Shown here: positions 1-7,097 of the stretch, one piece after another
Numbering within the stretch: position 1 is the first letter of the stretch
Layout: each line of letters opens with the position of its first letter
Assembly: GCA_958448395.1 (NCBI GenBank)
Contig: CAUDDP010000004.1
Span: forward strand, 5,810 to 69,809
Direction of reading: 5' to 3'
DNA: 64,000 nucleotides
Source of the DNA: an uncultured Oscillospiraceae bacterium
GTDB taxonomy: Bacteria > Bacillota > Clostridia > Oscillospirales > Ruminococcaceae
Made by a program: the position numbers and the translations under genes
The notes under the pieces: model-generated
What the model was told of the DNA's origin: nothing
The model's input: only the letters and a program-made list of their open reading frames with translations
Database searches by the model: none

Positions 1-438
1 ATGGAAAGCGTAGGCAGGGTTTATATCTCGCTTATGACGGTCATCGTAATTGCAATTCTGATCCTTTCCGCAATGCTCATCGCCTTTGTGCTTTACCTGT
101 TGGTGCGCACCATGCTGAATGATAAAAAACGCGACTACGGCATTTTGAAATCCCTCGGATTTACTACCGGGCAGTTGATCCTGCAAACGGCGCTGTCGTT
201 TATGCCGGCTGTGATTCTTTCGTCTGGTGTAGGGCTTGTGATAAGCAGCCTTACAATAAATCCACTGTTAAGCCTGTTTTTAAGAGCGCTCGGCATCGTA
301 AAGTGCGCGTTTCCCATCCCCATGGGCTTTATCATGGTCGCGGGTTTTGGGCTTGTCGTATTCGCCTTTTCGATGGCGTGCCTGTTGTCTTTGAAAATTA
401 GGAAAATTTCTCCGAGAGCATTGCTTACAGGAGAGTAA
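1..438 (+). CDS. ABC transporter permease, FtsX-like C-terminus (partial)
   Basis: The reading frame is open from the first base, so the first Met is probably internal and the N-terminus lies outside the window. The 145 visible residues contain three strongly hydrophobic stretches (about 12-36, 57-85 and 106-130) with a basic loop after the first (NDKKRDYGILKSLGF). They end in KIRKISPRALLTGE. Both motifs are typical of the last FtsX domain of MacB/BceB-type permeases. The likely role is membrane subunit of an ABC exporter or antimicrobial-peptide resistance system, with its ATPase to the left. It is the first of several cargo genes on the mobile element. The substrate cannot be told. Confidence 0.75.
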   Translation: MESVGRVYISLMTVIVIAILILSAMLIAFVLYLLVRTMLNDKKRDYGILKSLGFTTGQLILQTALSFMPAVILSSGVGLVISSLTINPLLSLFLRALGIVKCAFPIPMGFIMVAGFGLVVFAFSMACLLSLKIRKISPRALLTGE

Positions 439-452
439 AAGAGTGAGTTATC

Positions 453-638
453 ATGAGAAAAATAGAATGGATACGTTGCCCTGTCTGCGGGAATAAAACA
501 AGATTGCAAATGCGGGAAGATACGGAACTGAAAAACTTTCCACTCTACTGTCCGAAATGCAGACAGGAAAGTTTGATTGACGCTAAGGATTTACAGGTAA
601 CAGTGATTAAAGGGATTGAAGTAAAAACACAGAACTGA
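453..638 (+). CDS. Cysteine-rich KTR domain protein
   Basis: A 61-residue protein with two CxxC knuckles (CPVCGNKTR near residue 9 and CPKCRQE near residue 34), expected to bind one zinc ion. The CPVCGNKTR signature and the length match the Cys-rich KTR family, which is found mostly on conjugative transposons and has no established function. It starts 15 bp after the permease stop, so it is probably co-transcribed with it. The family call is good; any DNA- or RNA-binding role is a guess from the zinc ribbon. Confidence 0.8.
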   Translation: MRKIEWIRCPVCGNKTRLQMREDTELKNFPLYCPKCRQESLIDAKDLQVTVIKGIEVKTQN

Positions 639-679
639 TTATCAAAGTGACAAATCGGAAGTTTGTTGGAGGATAGAAT

Positions 680-1213
680 ATGAAAATTAAAGCTAAAAAA
701 GTGGGAGTAGCTTTGCTGTCTGCTTTGATTACAGTATTCATATATATTCTATTGCATGAGTTAGGACATATGATAGTCATGCTGTCGGCAGGTGCAACCA
801 TTACGGATTTTAGTATATTTACAGCTCACGTTCGTGGGATTGGAGGACATTATACTAATCTATCAAATTTATGGCTTCACGCAAATGGAGCGTTGTTGCC
901 TGTAATTGTGGCATTGATATATGCTTTGTTCTATAAAAAGGATGCAGAGAGTGTATTTTATCACCTGTTTTCGTATATGTTTACGCTCATACCCATTGTG
1001 TCTTTATTTGCATGGGTAATCATACCATTCCTTTATATACAGGGAAATGCACCTGTTGGCGATGATGTAACAAATTTCTTATATAACTTTTCCCCAAATC
1101 ATCATCCTTTAATTGTAAGTGCAGCTGCTGTGTTAATAATTGCCGCTGGGGTGACAGCAATGATTAAAAGAGGTATTTTTAGGAAGTTTATCTTAGCAAT
1201 AAGAAATCAATAG
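680..1213 (+). CDS. Membrane protein with HELGH zinc-protease motif (M50-like)
   Basis: A 177-residue protein with about four or five membrane segments. The first (about residues 10-35) carries HELGH, the zinc-binding and catalytic motif of site-2 (M50) intramembrane metalloproteases. A clear second-metal-ligand motif (NxxPxxxxDG) is not visible, so activity is uncertain; NGALLPV near residue 73 may be a degenerate counterpart. A ribosome binding site (TTGGAGG) precedes the ATG. Neighbours are cargo genes of the mobile element. It could act in signalling or immunity to a membrane-active compound, but nothing here shows a substrate. Confidence 0.6.
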   Translation: MKIKAKKVGVALLSALITVFIYILLHELGHMIVMLSAGATITDFSIFTAHVRGIGGHYTNLSNLWLHANGALLPVIVALIYALFYKKDAESVFYHLFSYMFTLIPIVSLFAWVIIPFLYIQGNAPVGDDVTNFLYNFSPNHHPLIVSAAAVLIIAAGVTAMIKRGIFRKFILAIRNQ

Positions 1214-1239
1214 ATTCTCGATTTGTAAGGGAGGTATAT

Positions 1240-2091
1240 ATGAACAATACTTGGTCAGAAAATGTGCAGGGTATAATGACACTGTATCTCAGTCGAAAGC
1301 TAAGATTTGACGATGTGTTCTCTGAACAGTATAAAAAATCGTTTGATCTAAATAAAAACTTGGATATAAAGATTTTAGAGATCGGATGCGGTCCCGGAGC
1401 ACTTGCGGAATCATTACACAGATGGTATCCCAAGGCGCAGATTACTGCAATAGACAGGGACAGCAATTTCATTTCTTTTGCAAAAGAAAATATCAAGGGG
1501 ATTGAATTCAGCGAAGGAGATGCCACACAGCTTCCGTTCTGTGATCAATCATTTGATGTCACAATTTCCAACACTGTTCAAGAGCATATTGAACCGACTG
1601 CATTTTGGAGTGAACAGCGGCGTGTATTGAAGCCAGGTGGTGTGTGTCTTTGCCTTTCCGCAAGAAAAGGTCTGCATTGTGCCGCACCATGCTTAGAAAT
1701 GACGCCCGAAGAAAGAGAATTTTGGGAAAATTGTTCGCAGCCAAATGACGAACTGGATAAGTACGGTGTTTGCAGATTTCCAATGTCTGAGGCAGAACTT
1801 CCTGCATCAATGGAGCAAAACGGTTTTTTAAACGTAACAACCGGTTATGCAATCATTGATCTCACCCCGGATGCACCGAAGTATTCCGCACAGATGGCGG
1901 AAACAATGATTGAAGCAATGCGGCAAACTAATTTGGAGGCGATTCAGTCTATTCATTCAAATCAGGCAGAAAAAGCCATATCAGCCGTAAATTCCAAATA
2001 TGATCAGCGGCTTCGCTTGTATCGTGAAGGAATAAAGCAGTGGGATACATCGGTTTCGGTTACAATGATAATTCGAGGAACAAAACGATAA
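1240..2091 (+). CDS. Class I SAM-dependent methyltransferase
   Basis: A 283-residue protein with a Rossmann methyltransferase core. Motif I is ILEIGCGPGALAESL (about residues 46-60), followed by an acidic loop (AIDRD near 71), EGDATQLPF (about 92-100) and VLKPGG (about 131), the order seen in the UbiE/Methyltransf_11 group. The C-terminal 110 residues are rich in Glu and Gln and probably form the substrate-binding cap. GGGAGG lies just before the ATG. It is cargo on the mobile element; the methyl acceptor is unknown, and nothing specifically marks it as an rRNA resistance methylase. Confidence 0.75.
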   Translation: MNNTWSENVQGIMTLYLSRKLRFDDVFSEQYKKSFDLNKNLDIKILEIGCGPGALAESLHRWYPKAQITAIDRDSNFISFAKENIKGIEFSEGDATQLPFCDQSFDVTISNTVQEHIEPTAFWSEQRRVLKPGGVCLCLSARKGLHCAAPCLEMTPEEREFWENCSQPNDELDKYGVCRFPMSEAELPASMEQNGFLNVTTGYAIIDLTPDAPKYSAQMAETMIEAMRQTNLEAIQSIHSNQAEKAISAVNSKYDQRLRLYREGIKQWDTSVSVTMIIRGTKR

Positions 2092-2201
2092 CTTCCAGTT
2101 TGTCTTGTATTTTAAAAAATAATAAGCCCATCTGCATAACAAATTCGGCATTTAGAGGTTACAAAATATTAAGCATAAAATAAAGAAAAGAGGCGAATAG
2201 C

Positions 2202-2477
2202 ATGAGCTTTGAAGATTACTGCAAGAGTAAAGGGATAGTGGTTGACACTGAAAAGATTGTTTTTACGGAAAGAGGAGAGCGCGATAAGAAAAGAACTCAT
2301 ATCACTGTTGAAATGATTCAAGATGCCATTGCCAACCCCACAAAAATTGAGCAAGAGAATGATAAGATATTTATCGTTCGTGCTAAGAAAACCCTAAAAA
2401 CGAAATTAGAAGTCCGAGATGATTCCGCCATTTTGATTCATTGGATAGAATACAATAAAGTTCAGTTCTTTGGTTAA
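2202..2477 (+). CDS. Hypothetical 91-aa protein
   Basis: A small, charged, soluble protein not firmly recognised. The stretch HITVEMIQDAIANPTKIEQ followed by a beta-rich half ending in HWIEYNK faintly resembles DUF4258-like small domains, where 'xIsxexixxaIxNPxxI' precedes a strand-rich core; this is a weak impression. GAGGCG precedes the ATG at usual spacing. It stands alone, 110 bp after the methyltransferase. The 261 bp after it, up to the PspC-like gene, hold nothing I recognise. Confidence 0.5.
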   Translation: MSFEDYCKSKGIVVDTEKIVFTERGERDKKRTHITVEMIQDAIANPTKIEQENDKIFIVRAKKTLKTKLEVRDDSAILIHWIEYNKVQFFG

Positions 2478-2738
2478 AAGGTCAACTTTGAAGATTTTGT
2501 ACACCCCGGTATTGCATTCCCGAGTGTATTTATGGATAACCAAAGGTTTTAGGATTTGATTTTAGGGTCCGCAGAATAAGTATAGTTTGATATATTCCTA
2601 CATAAATTGGTCTTCTATCTTTCTATGCTGTGGATTATATATAGTCTTTTATGCGGTATCCTGTCTCATCGCTAAAAAGTAAAGCGAGACAAATAAATTC
2701 CAGTTTGGCGAGCAAGGCGATTATCAGAAAGGGCTAAT

Positions 2739-2927
2739 ATGAAGAAAGAGATGTGTAGAATAAATGATGGAAAAATGGCTGAAGGCGTTTGTGGCGGTTT
2801 TGCGAAATACTTCGGCATAGATGTGAGCATTGTGCGCTTCATCTGGCTGTTGCTCTGCTTGGTAGGCGGCTTCGGAATTTGGCTTTATCTTATCTGCACT
2901 ATTGCAATGCCTAAAGAACGAGATTAA
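2739..2927 (+). CDS. PspC domain protein
   Basis: A 62-residue protein with the PspC signature: a short N-terminal basic part, MAEGVCGGFAKYFGID (about residues 13-28), then one hydrophobic helix (about 33-55) ending in AMPKE. Stand-alone PspC proteins of this size are common in Firmicutes and are linked to membrane-stress responses. GAAAGGG lies upstream of the ATG. It is the last cargo gene before the regulatory end of the element and is followed by a hairpin terminator at 2959-3006. Confidence 0.85.
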   Translation: MKKEMCRINDGKMAEGVCGGFAKYFGIDVSIVRFIWLLLCLVGGFGIWLYLICTIAMPKERD

Positions 2928-2958
2928 AAAGTATCATCAAGGAGCCAGACGCACAGAC

Positions 2959-3006
2959 GCAGAGCCGATGAACTTGTGAGTAATCATAGTTTGTCGGCTC
3001 TTTCTT
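2959..3006 (+). terminator. Hairpin terminator after the PspC gene
   Basis: Inverted repeat AGAGCCGA / TCGGCTCT with a long loop, followed by TTTCTTTA. It closes the cargo region before the element's regulatory genes. Confidence 0.6.
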
Positions 3007-3090
3007 TAGATCACAAAAAATCTGCCGGACGACGGCAAAAGAAAAAAAGCCGTCGCAGAGCAGACATATTTTCACGCGCCTATTACAAAT

Positions 3091-3126
3091 TCGGCGGCTT
3101 TGATTTTCAGAGCCGCCGTTTATTTT
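3091..3126 (+). terminator. Hairpin terminator-like repeat in the mobile element
   Basis: CGGCGGCT and AGCCGCCG arms around a 10-nt loop, followed by TTTATTTTT. It is a classic intrinsic-terminator shape, lying between the PspC gene and the small open frame at 3183. Confidence 0.6.
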
Positions 3127-3156
3127 TGTCTATTCGACGACCCTTGACTATGTAGA

Positions 3157-3185
3157 CATGGCGGCTAAAGGAGGTAGCCGCCATG
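3157..3185 (+). promoter_or_regulatory. Perfect 10-bp hairpin presenting a Shine-Dalgarno in its loop
   Basis: CATGGCGGCT and AGCCGCCATG are perfectly complementary and enclose AAAGGAGGT. The loop is a near-consensus ribosome binding site and the 3' arm contains the start codon of the 36-codon frame at 3183. If the RNA folds, the start codon is base-paired while the Shine-Dalgarno is exposed. This is seen directly; the regulatory meaning is inferred. Confidence 0.6.
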
Positions 3186-3293
3186 ATGTATAAGGCATAT
3201 CGACAAAGTACGACCATTTTCTACTTATCAAAAAAAGCCCGACCGCCGCCGGGTATCTTTCTACCCATGAGTATGAACTATCAAATCATCTAA
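3183..3293 (+). CDS. Small 36-aa ORF of the mobile element
   Basis: Begins ATGATGTATAAG behind a strong AAGGAGG and encodes 36 residues starting MMYKAYRQST and ending MNYQII. It is basic and proline-rich in the middle (KKARPPPG). The ribosome binding site and the hairpin over the start suggest that it is translated and controlled, perhaps as a leader peptide or small element-encoded protein. I do not recognise the family. It precedes the sigma-like gene by about 180 bp, with a terminator-like hairpin (3313-3345) between them. Confidence 0.45.
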   Translation: MMYKAYRQSTTIFYLSKKARPPPGIFLPMSMNYQII

Positions 3294-3310
3294 ATACCGC
3301 AGTTAATTCC

Positions 3311-3349
3311 TATGCGCTCGTCCGAGCTTTTTCGGACGGGCGCATTTTG
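3311..3349 (+). terminator. GC-rich hairpin terminator
   Basis: GCGCTCGTCCGA pairs with TCGGACGGGCGC, with one mismatch, around a short GCTTTT loop. ATTTTGT follows. It separates the 36-aa frame from the sigma-like gene. Confidence 0.65.
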
Positions 3350-3469
3350 TCTGCTCAAAAACTTTTTAAAAAAATTTGCTGTTCCAGTTGGCAAAATTTC
3401 GGTGCGTCCGTGGAGGGCAGCCGAAAAGGGAGAAATAACCCGCCCCCGGGAAAGAAAGGGGGTGAGAAC

Positions 3470-3907
3470 ATGAATCCTAATCGGTTTGAATGGCAGACCA
3501 GATGTGAGTTTAATGCATACTGCAAGCACTCTTTACGCAATGAACTGATTGACGCTCTGCGGGAACGCAAAAGCCGGAAACGGCGCGAAGTGAATTTTTC
3601 AGACCTTGCCCCACATGAGGAAAAGCAGCTTTATACCATTGACAGATATTTTGTCAACGAGGAAGAAGAAGCCTTTTGTGCGGGTGGTTTGAAGATAACC
3701 GCGAAGCTGTTGGCTGACGCGCTCCATTCCCTACCGGACGAAAAACGGCAAGCCGTACTACTGTACTACTTTTTCAGCATGACGGACGCAGAAATCGCGG
3801 AAGTGATGAAGATACCACGCAGCACAGTACAGTATCGCCGGACAAGCTCTTTTGAACTGCTAAAAAGATTTTTGGAGGAACGCGCTGATGAATGGAACGA
3901 ATTTTAA
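3470..3907 (+). CDS. Sigma-70-like regulatory protein of the conjugative element
   Basis: 145 residues. An in-frame ATG at 3347 exists, but the start at 3470 is preceded by GAAAGGGGGTGAG and fits the family better. The C-terminal part (LHSLPDEKRQAVLLYYFFSMTDAEIAEVMKIPRSTVQYR, cited in pieces: LPDEKR, MTDAEIAEVM, IPRSTVQYR) is a sigma region 4 helix-turn-helix. A small basic N-terminal region precedes it. Proteins of this type accompany the HTH gene in Tn916-like elements and are thought to control excision and transfer genes. It overlaps the next gene by 20 bp, which suggests coupled translation. Confidence 0.8.
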   Translation: MNPNRFEWQTRCEFNAYCKHSLRNELIDALRERKSRKRREVNFSDLAPHEEKQLYTIDRYFVNEEEEAFCAGGLKITAKLLADALHSLPDEKRQAVLLYYFFSMTDAEIAEVMKIPRSTVQYRRTSSFELLKRFLEERADEWNEF

Positions 3908-4142
3908 CGACGATGAGCGCGGCTTATTACCTTTCCCAGTCATTTTAGCCGCGACAAAGGGCGACCCTGACGCTATGAAAATTGTTTTGCAGCATTACCG
4001 AAGCTACATAGCCCACCTGTCTATGACAAAAATCCGCGACGAAAGCGGCAATAGCTACTGGGGCATAGACGAGGACTTACGAGAACGGCTGCAAGCAAAG
4101 CTCATGCAGGCTGTCCTTAATTTCAAAGTTTATAAGGACTAA
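3888..4142 (+). CDS. Helix-turn-helix protein of conjugative transposon (HTH_16 type)
   Basis: 84 residues starting MNGTNFNDDERGLLPFP, then VILAATKGDPDAMKIVLQHY and a DEDLRERLQAKLMQAV segment. This matches the short HTH domain proteins that follow the sigma-like gene in Tn916-family elements. GGAGG lies about 10 bases before the ATG, inside the end of the sigma-like gene. The likely role is a regulatory subunit acting with that sigma-like protein. The family call is firm; the mechanism is not known to me. Confidence 0.75.
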   Translation: MNGTNFNDDERGLLPFPVILAATKGDPDAMKIVLQHYRSYIAHLSMTKIRDESGNSYWGIDEDLRERLQAKLMQAVLNFKVYKD

Positions 4143-4550
4143 GCCATAATGCGGAGAGTTTACCCTTTTCCTCTCTGCACTGGCTGATGAAGCACCTTGA
4201 CAAAGAAAGCGACGCAAGATAACGGCGACGCAGTATAGGGCAAATCGGGTACGTCCTTTTTGCGCTGAGCCATACAGAGGGTGCGCCATGACGCTTTTCC
4301 TATTAGGATGAGCCGAGCGAGAAACACCGCGACGGGAAGCGAGTTAGCAGCTTGCGGGCGACGACACGCATTGAGGGGAGATAAGCCTTTACAGCCACAG
4401 TCCGAGCGTTAGAAGCGTCGCAGGCAATGGGTAAAGCTGCCTTAAATGAGCAGGGGTGAAATTCCCGCGAGGTTGTGCTGACAGCCGCCCGATGAAAGCC
4501 CACTTTTCGTAATTTGACCTTTTAGCCATTTTATGAAAGGGGGTATTCCT
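4143..4550 (+). other. 408-bp non-coding, hairpin-rich stretch before the excisionase
   Basis: No convincing open frame. Several complementary segments can be seen: GCAGCTT (about 4348) with AAGCTGC (about 4434), enclosing GCGACG (about 4359) with CGTCGC (about 4415); a GCGC...GCGC hairpin around 4260-4285; GGGGTGAAATTCCC near 4453; and GGTTGT...ACAGCC near 4472. The motif GCGACG occurs repeatedly. The nesting suggests a folded RNA or a protein-binding DNA region, such as an arm-site or transfer-related sequence. No known class is assigned. Confidence 0.4.
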
Positions 4551-4787
4551 ATGGCAAAAAAGGAAACTGGAAGCCCCGCTATCCCTGTATTCCCTATGCT
4601 AAAGACCGTTGAGCAAATGAGCAAAGTTAGCGGTATCGGGGAAAATAAACTGCGCGAGCTTATGGATAGCGGCGAGCTTGAATATATACAGAATGGGAAC
4701 CGTCGTTTGATAGCTGACGCTGCTATTTGGGACTGGTATCACAGAGCAAAGACAGCAGCAAAGCCCCCGGCACATCAAAGGGGTTAA
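4551..4787 (+). CDS. xis: Excisionase-like DNA-binding protein
   Basis: 78 residues from the ATG at 4551, which has GAAAGGGGG seven bases upstream; an in-frame ATG at 4533 lies inside that ribosome binding site region and is less likely. The sequence VEQMSKVSGIGENKLRELMD followed by GELEYIQNGNRRLI (each segment as read) is the winged-helix pattern of excisionase-family proteins. It lies 3 bp before the integrase, the standard xis-int pairing. It should bend DNA at the element ends and bias the integrase toward excision. Confidence 0.8.
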   Translation: MAKKETGSPAIPVFPMLKTVEQMSKVSGIGENKLRELMDSGELEYIQNGNRRLIADAAIWDWYHRAKTAAKPPAHQRG

Positions 4788-4790
4788 GCT

Positions 4791-6095
4791 ATGGCTATAT
4801 CTGCAAGACAAGTAAAGAATAAACGCGATAGTAACGGTGTGTTGACCGGGCGACCGGGAACCGTTTACGACGTGAATATAAAGTACACCGCCCCAGACGG
4901 GCGAAAGAAATCCTATGCTAAGAAAGGCTTTGCTACCAAAAAGGAAGCAACGCAGCATGAAGCAGAAATGAAAACGAAGCTCCAAAATCCGGGGCAAATC
5001 GCTTCCATTGCTTCACAGCGAAAACAGACCGTTGCAAGCTACCTTAATGATTGGGTGGAAAGCTACGCAAGAGTGAACTTGCGCCCCTCTACCTATGACG
5101 GGTACAAAAGAACCATTGCAAACTACATCAATCCATATATCGGCGGCGTTTCCCTTAATCAGCTTACCCCCGCTATGGTAGACAAAATGTTTCAGCAGAT
5201 TATCGACAAAGGTTTGAAACCGTCCACCGCAGCCGGGGCTAAACGTGTTTTGAGTGTGGCGTTGAGCCACGCCCGGAAATACCGCTATATCGAAACCAAC
5301 GCGGCAAAGGACACACTTACGAAGTTTGGAAAGAGCGACAAGACGCCCGATCCCTACACGCCGGAGCAGGTAAAAGCACTCATGCAGCGCGTCGAGGGCA
5401 CCGTTTGGGAAATGCCTGTTATTTTAGGCGGGCTTTATGGTATGCGCCGTTCTGAAATCTTGGGCTTGCGTTGGCGCAATGTAGACTTGGAAAACAACAC
5501 CTTTGACGTTTCCGAGCAGCTACCCTTTAAGGTGCCGCCGAAAACAAAAGTCATTGAGGAAATGGCACCGCCGAAATCCAACGGGCGAAAGCTGCCTATC
5601 ACAGAGCTTGCCCGCCCGTTCTTTCTCAAACAGTTTGCCATGCAGGAAGCACAGCGCGAACAGGCAGAAAAGGACGGAAAGCCTTACTACGACAATGACC
5701 TTGTTGTGGCGAAGCCGGACGGTTCGCCTATCTCCGCGTCGTGGGTATCTTCACAGTTTGGCAAGCTGCTTGAAGATTTGGATATGCCGCATATCCGCTT
5801 TCACGATTTGCGCCATACAGCGGCTACGAATATGCACCAACTGACAGGCGACTTCTATACAGTAGGCGAAGTGTTAGGACATACACTTGCGGGTATCGGC
5901 GTATCGCTTGGGCTGTCTATGAACTTTGAAGCTGTTACCGCCCGTTATGTGGACGTGCGGCTTGAACGCAAAAAAGAAGTCCTGGACGCTTATCATGGAG
6001 CAGTTAAGCAGGCTGACCCGGCAAAGGCAGAGAAAGCCGAGCCGAAGAAAACAAAGAGCGCAGCAAAGAAAAAGAGCAGCGATATGGAGCTTTAA
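4791..6095 (+). CDS. int: Tyrosine recombinase/integrase, Tn916 type
   Basis: 434 residues. An N-terminal arm-binding domain (about 1-60, with the YDVNIKYTAPDGRKKSYAKK region) is followed by a core-binding SAM-like domain (about 65-165: VASYLNDWVESYARVNLRPS) and a catalytic domain (about 185-400). Catalytic signatures are YGMRRSEILGLRW (first Arg, near 219), HDLRHTAATN (His and Arg near 338-341), LGHTLAG (His near 365) and TARYVDV (Tyr near 386). The C-terminus is a Lys/Ala-rich tail. Arm-site, core-site and tyrosine chemistry would integrate and excise the element. Confidence 0.92.
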   Translation: MAISARQVKNKRDSNGVLTGRPGTVYDVNIKYTAPDGRKKSYAKKGFATKKEATQHEAEMKTKLQNPGQIASIASQRKQTVASYLNDWVESYARVNLRPSTYDGYKRTIANYINPYIGGVSLNQLTPAMVDKMFQQIIDKGLKPSTAAGAKRVLSVALSHARKYRYIETNAAKDTLTKFGKSDKTPDPYTPEQVKALMQRVEGTVWEMPVILGGLYGMRRSEILGLRWRNVDLENNTFDVSEQLPFKVPPKTKVIEEMAPPKSNGRKLPITELARPFFLKQFAMQEAQREQAEKDGKPYYDNDLVVAKPDGSPISASWVSSQFGKLLEDLDMPHIRFHDLRHTAATNMHQLTGDFYTVGEVLGHTLAGIGVSLGLSMNFEAVTARYVDVRLERKKEVLDAYHGAVKQADPAKAEKAEPKKTKSAAKKKSSDMEL

Positions 6096-6147
6096 CCGCT
6101 GTATCTCTTTACTGCTTCTTATATCACTTTATAGCCCCGCGTGGGAT

Positions 6148-6169
6148 TTGGGCACCATTGGGCACCATT
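6148..6169. repeat. Tandem TTGGGCACCA copies near the element end
   Basis: TTGGGCACCA is repeated back to back about 55 bp after the integrase stop. Short direct repeats at this position are typical of integrase arm-binding sites or of the element end. The exact att core cannot be fixed from one end. Confidence 0.45.
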
Positions 6170-6202
6170 TACTGAAAATACACCACAAAAACAGGCAATA
6201 AA

Positions 6203-6258
6203 AGAAACGCCGAGAACGTGCAAAAACATAGTGTTTATGCGGGTTTCCGGCGTTTTCT
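6203..6258. terminator. Hairpin between integrase and pyrE
   Basis: AGAAACGCCG pairs with CGGCGTTTTCT around a long loop; T-rich on the + strand side. It probably terminates the integrase transcript and may also protect pyrE. The rest of 6096-6354 contains no gene that I can support. Confidence 0.5.
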
Positions 6259-6354
6259 AATCCCTCAACCGACCTAAAATCATCTCGTGCGAGAGAGAAA
6301 AATTCTACTATTTTTTATCCGTTTTCAGCGGGTATGTCAACAGCGTTATGTTTT

Positions 6355-7014
6355 TTATGCGGTTACGCCATACTGTGCCCGATATGCCAACATCGCATCC
6401 AAATATTCCTTACCCGGAATCACATCATTCTGAATGGCAGCAATGATATCTTCCATGTTGACAATGGCATACACTGGCACACCATATGTCTCATAAACCG
6501 TTTGTACTGCTGATTTCTCCCCCTGCAATGCTTTTTCCATTCGATCTACAGTAATCACCATCCCGATAATATCTACCTTTGCAGCACCGGTCAGCTTCGG
6601 ATACACCTCTGCCATTGCCTTACCGGACGTCATAACGTCTTCAATGATGACAACCTTATCCCCATCTTGCAGCGACTTTCCGACAAACATACCACCCTCG
6701 CCGTGGTCTTTTACTTCCTTGCGATCAAAGCAATACCCAACTTCTTTCTCATATTCCGTTGCCATTGCAACTGCTGCACTGGTTGCTAACGGAATGCCCT
6801 TATAAGCTGGTCCAAAGAGCGTGTCCGGCTCTAAGCTGTGCTCCTGCATACAAGCAGCATAGTACTTACCAAGCTGTGCCAGCTGCTTGCCGGTTTTATA
6901 ATTCCCAGTGTTGATGAAATACGGTGCCTGTCTGCCACTCTTCAGTGTAAAAGACCCAAATGTCAAAACACCACAATCCACCATAAACCGAATGAATTCC
7001 TCTTTGTACGTCAT
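6355..7014 (-). CDS. pyrE: Orotate phosphoribosyltransferase
   Basis: 219 residues. It makes orotidine 5'-phosphate from orotate and PRPP in pyrimidine synthesis. The PRPP-binding loop is VVIIEDVMTSGKA (about residues 121-133). GPAYKGIPLA (about 68-77) and YCFDRKEVKDHGEGG (the substrate and mobile loops) are all present. GAGAGGAAG precedes the ATG. It lies 83 bp after nadE on the same strand. Only the 3' end of pyrE faces the mobile element, and its stop codon appears intact, so the gene was not damaged by the insertion. Confidence 0.95.
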   Translation of the reverse strand: MTYKEEFIRFMVDCGVLTFGSFTLKSGRQAPYFINTGNYKTGKQLAQLGKYYAACMQEHSLEPDTLFGPAYKGIPLATSAAVAMATEYEKEVGYCFDRKEVKDHGEGGMFVGKSLQDGDKVVIIEDVMTSGKAMAEVYPKLTGAAKVDIIGMVITVDRMEKALQGEKSAVQTVYETYGVPVYAIVNMEDIIAAIQNDVIPGKEYLDAMLAYRAQYGVTA

Positions 7015-7097
7015 AATGATACTTCCTCTCTTTTATGATAAAACAATTTAATATCCGCTATTCCCCTTACAGAAAGGGACAGCTTTTTATTTTTATT

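Larger units (their letters stand above)
1..6260 (+). mobile_element. Right end of a Tn916-like integrative conjugative element
   Basis: The order sigma-like protein, HTH protein, excisionase-like protein, tyrosine integrase at 3470-6095 is the usual regulation/recombination end of Tn916-family elements. The upstream genes look like cargo and include a Cys-rich KTR protein, a family common on such elements. The left end lies outside the window. The right boundary is inferred to lie between the integrase stop (6095) and pyrE (6355), probably near the tandem TTGGGCACCA copies (about 6148-6169) or the hairpin at 6203-6258. None of the dispersed repeats that litter the rest of the window occurs here, which fits later acquisition. 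Confidence 0.8.

Noticed and set aside
4440..4490. Possible cobalamin-riboswitch-like motif
   Set aside because: Only a short GGTGAAATTCC resemblance; no flanking B12-box, and no relevant gene downstream.
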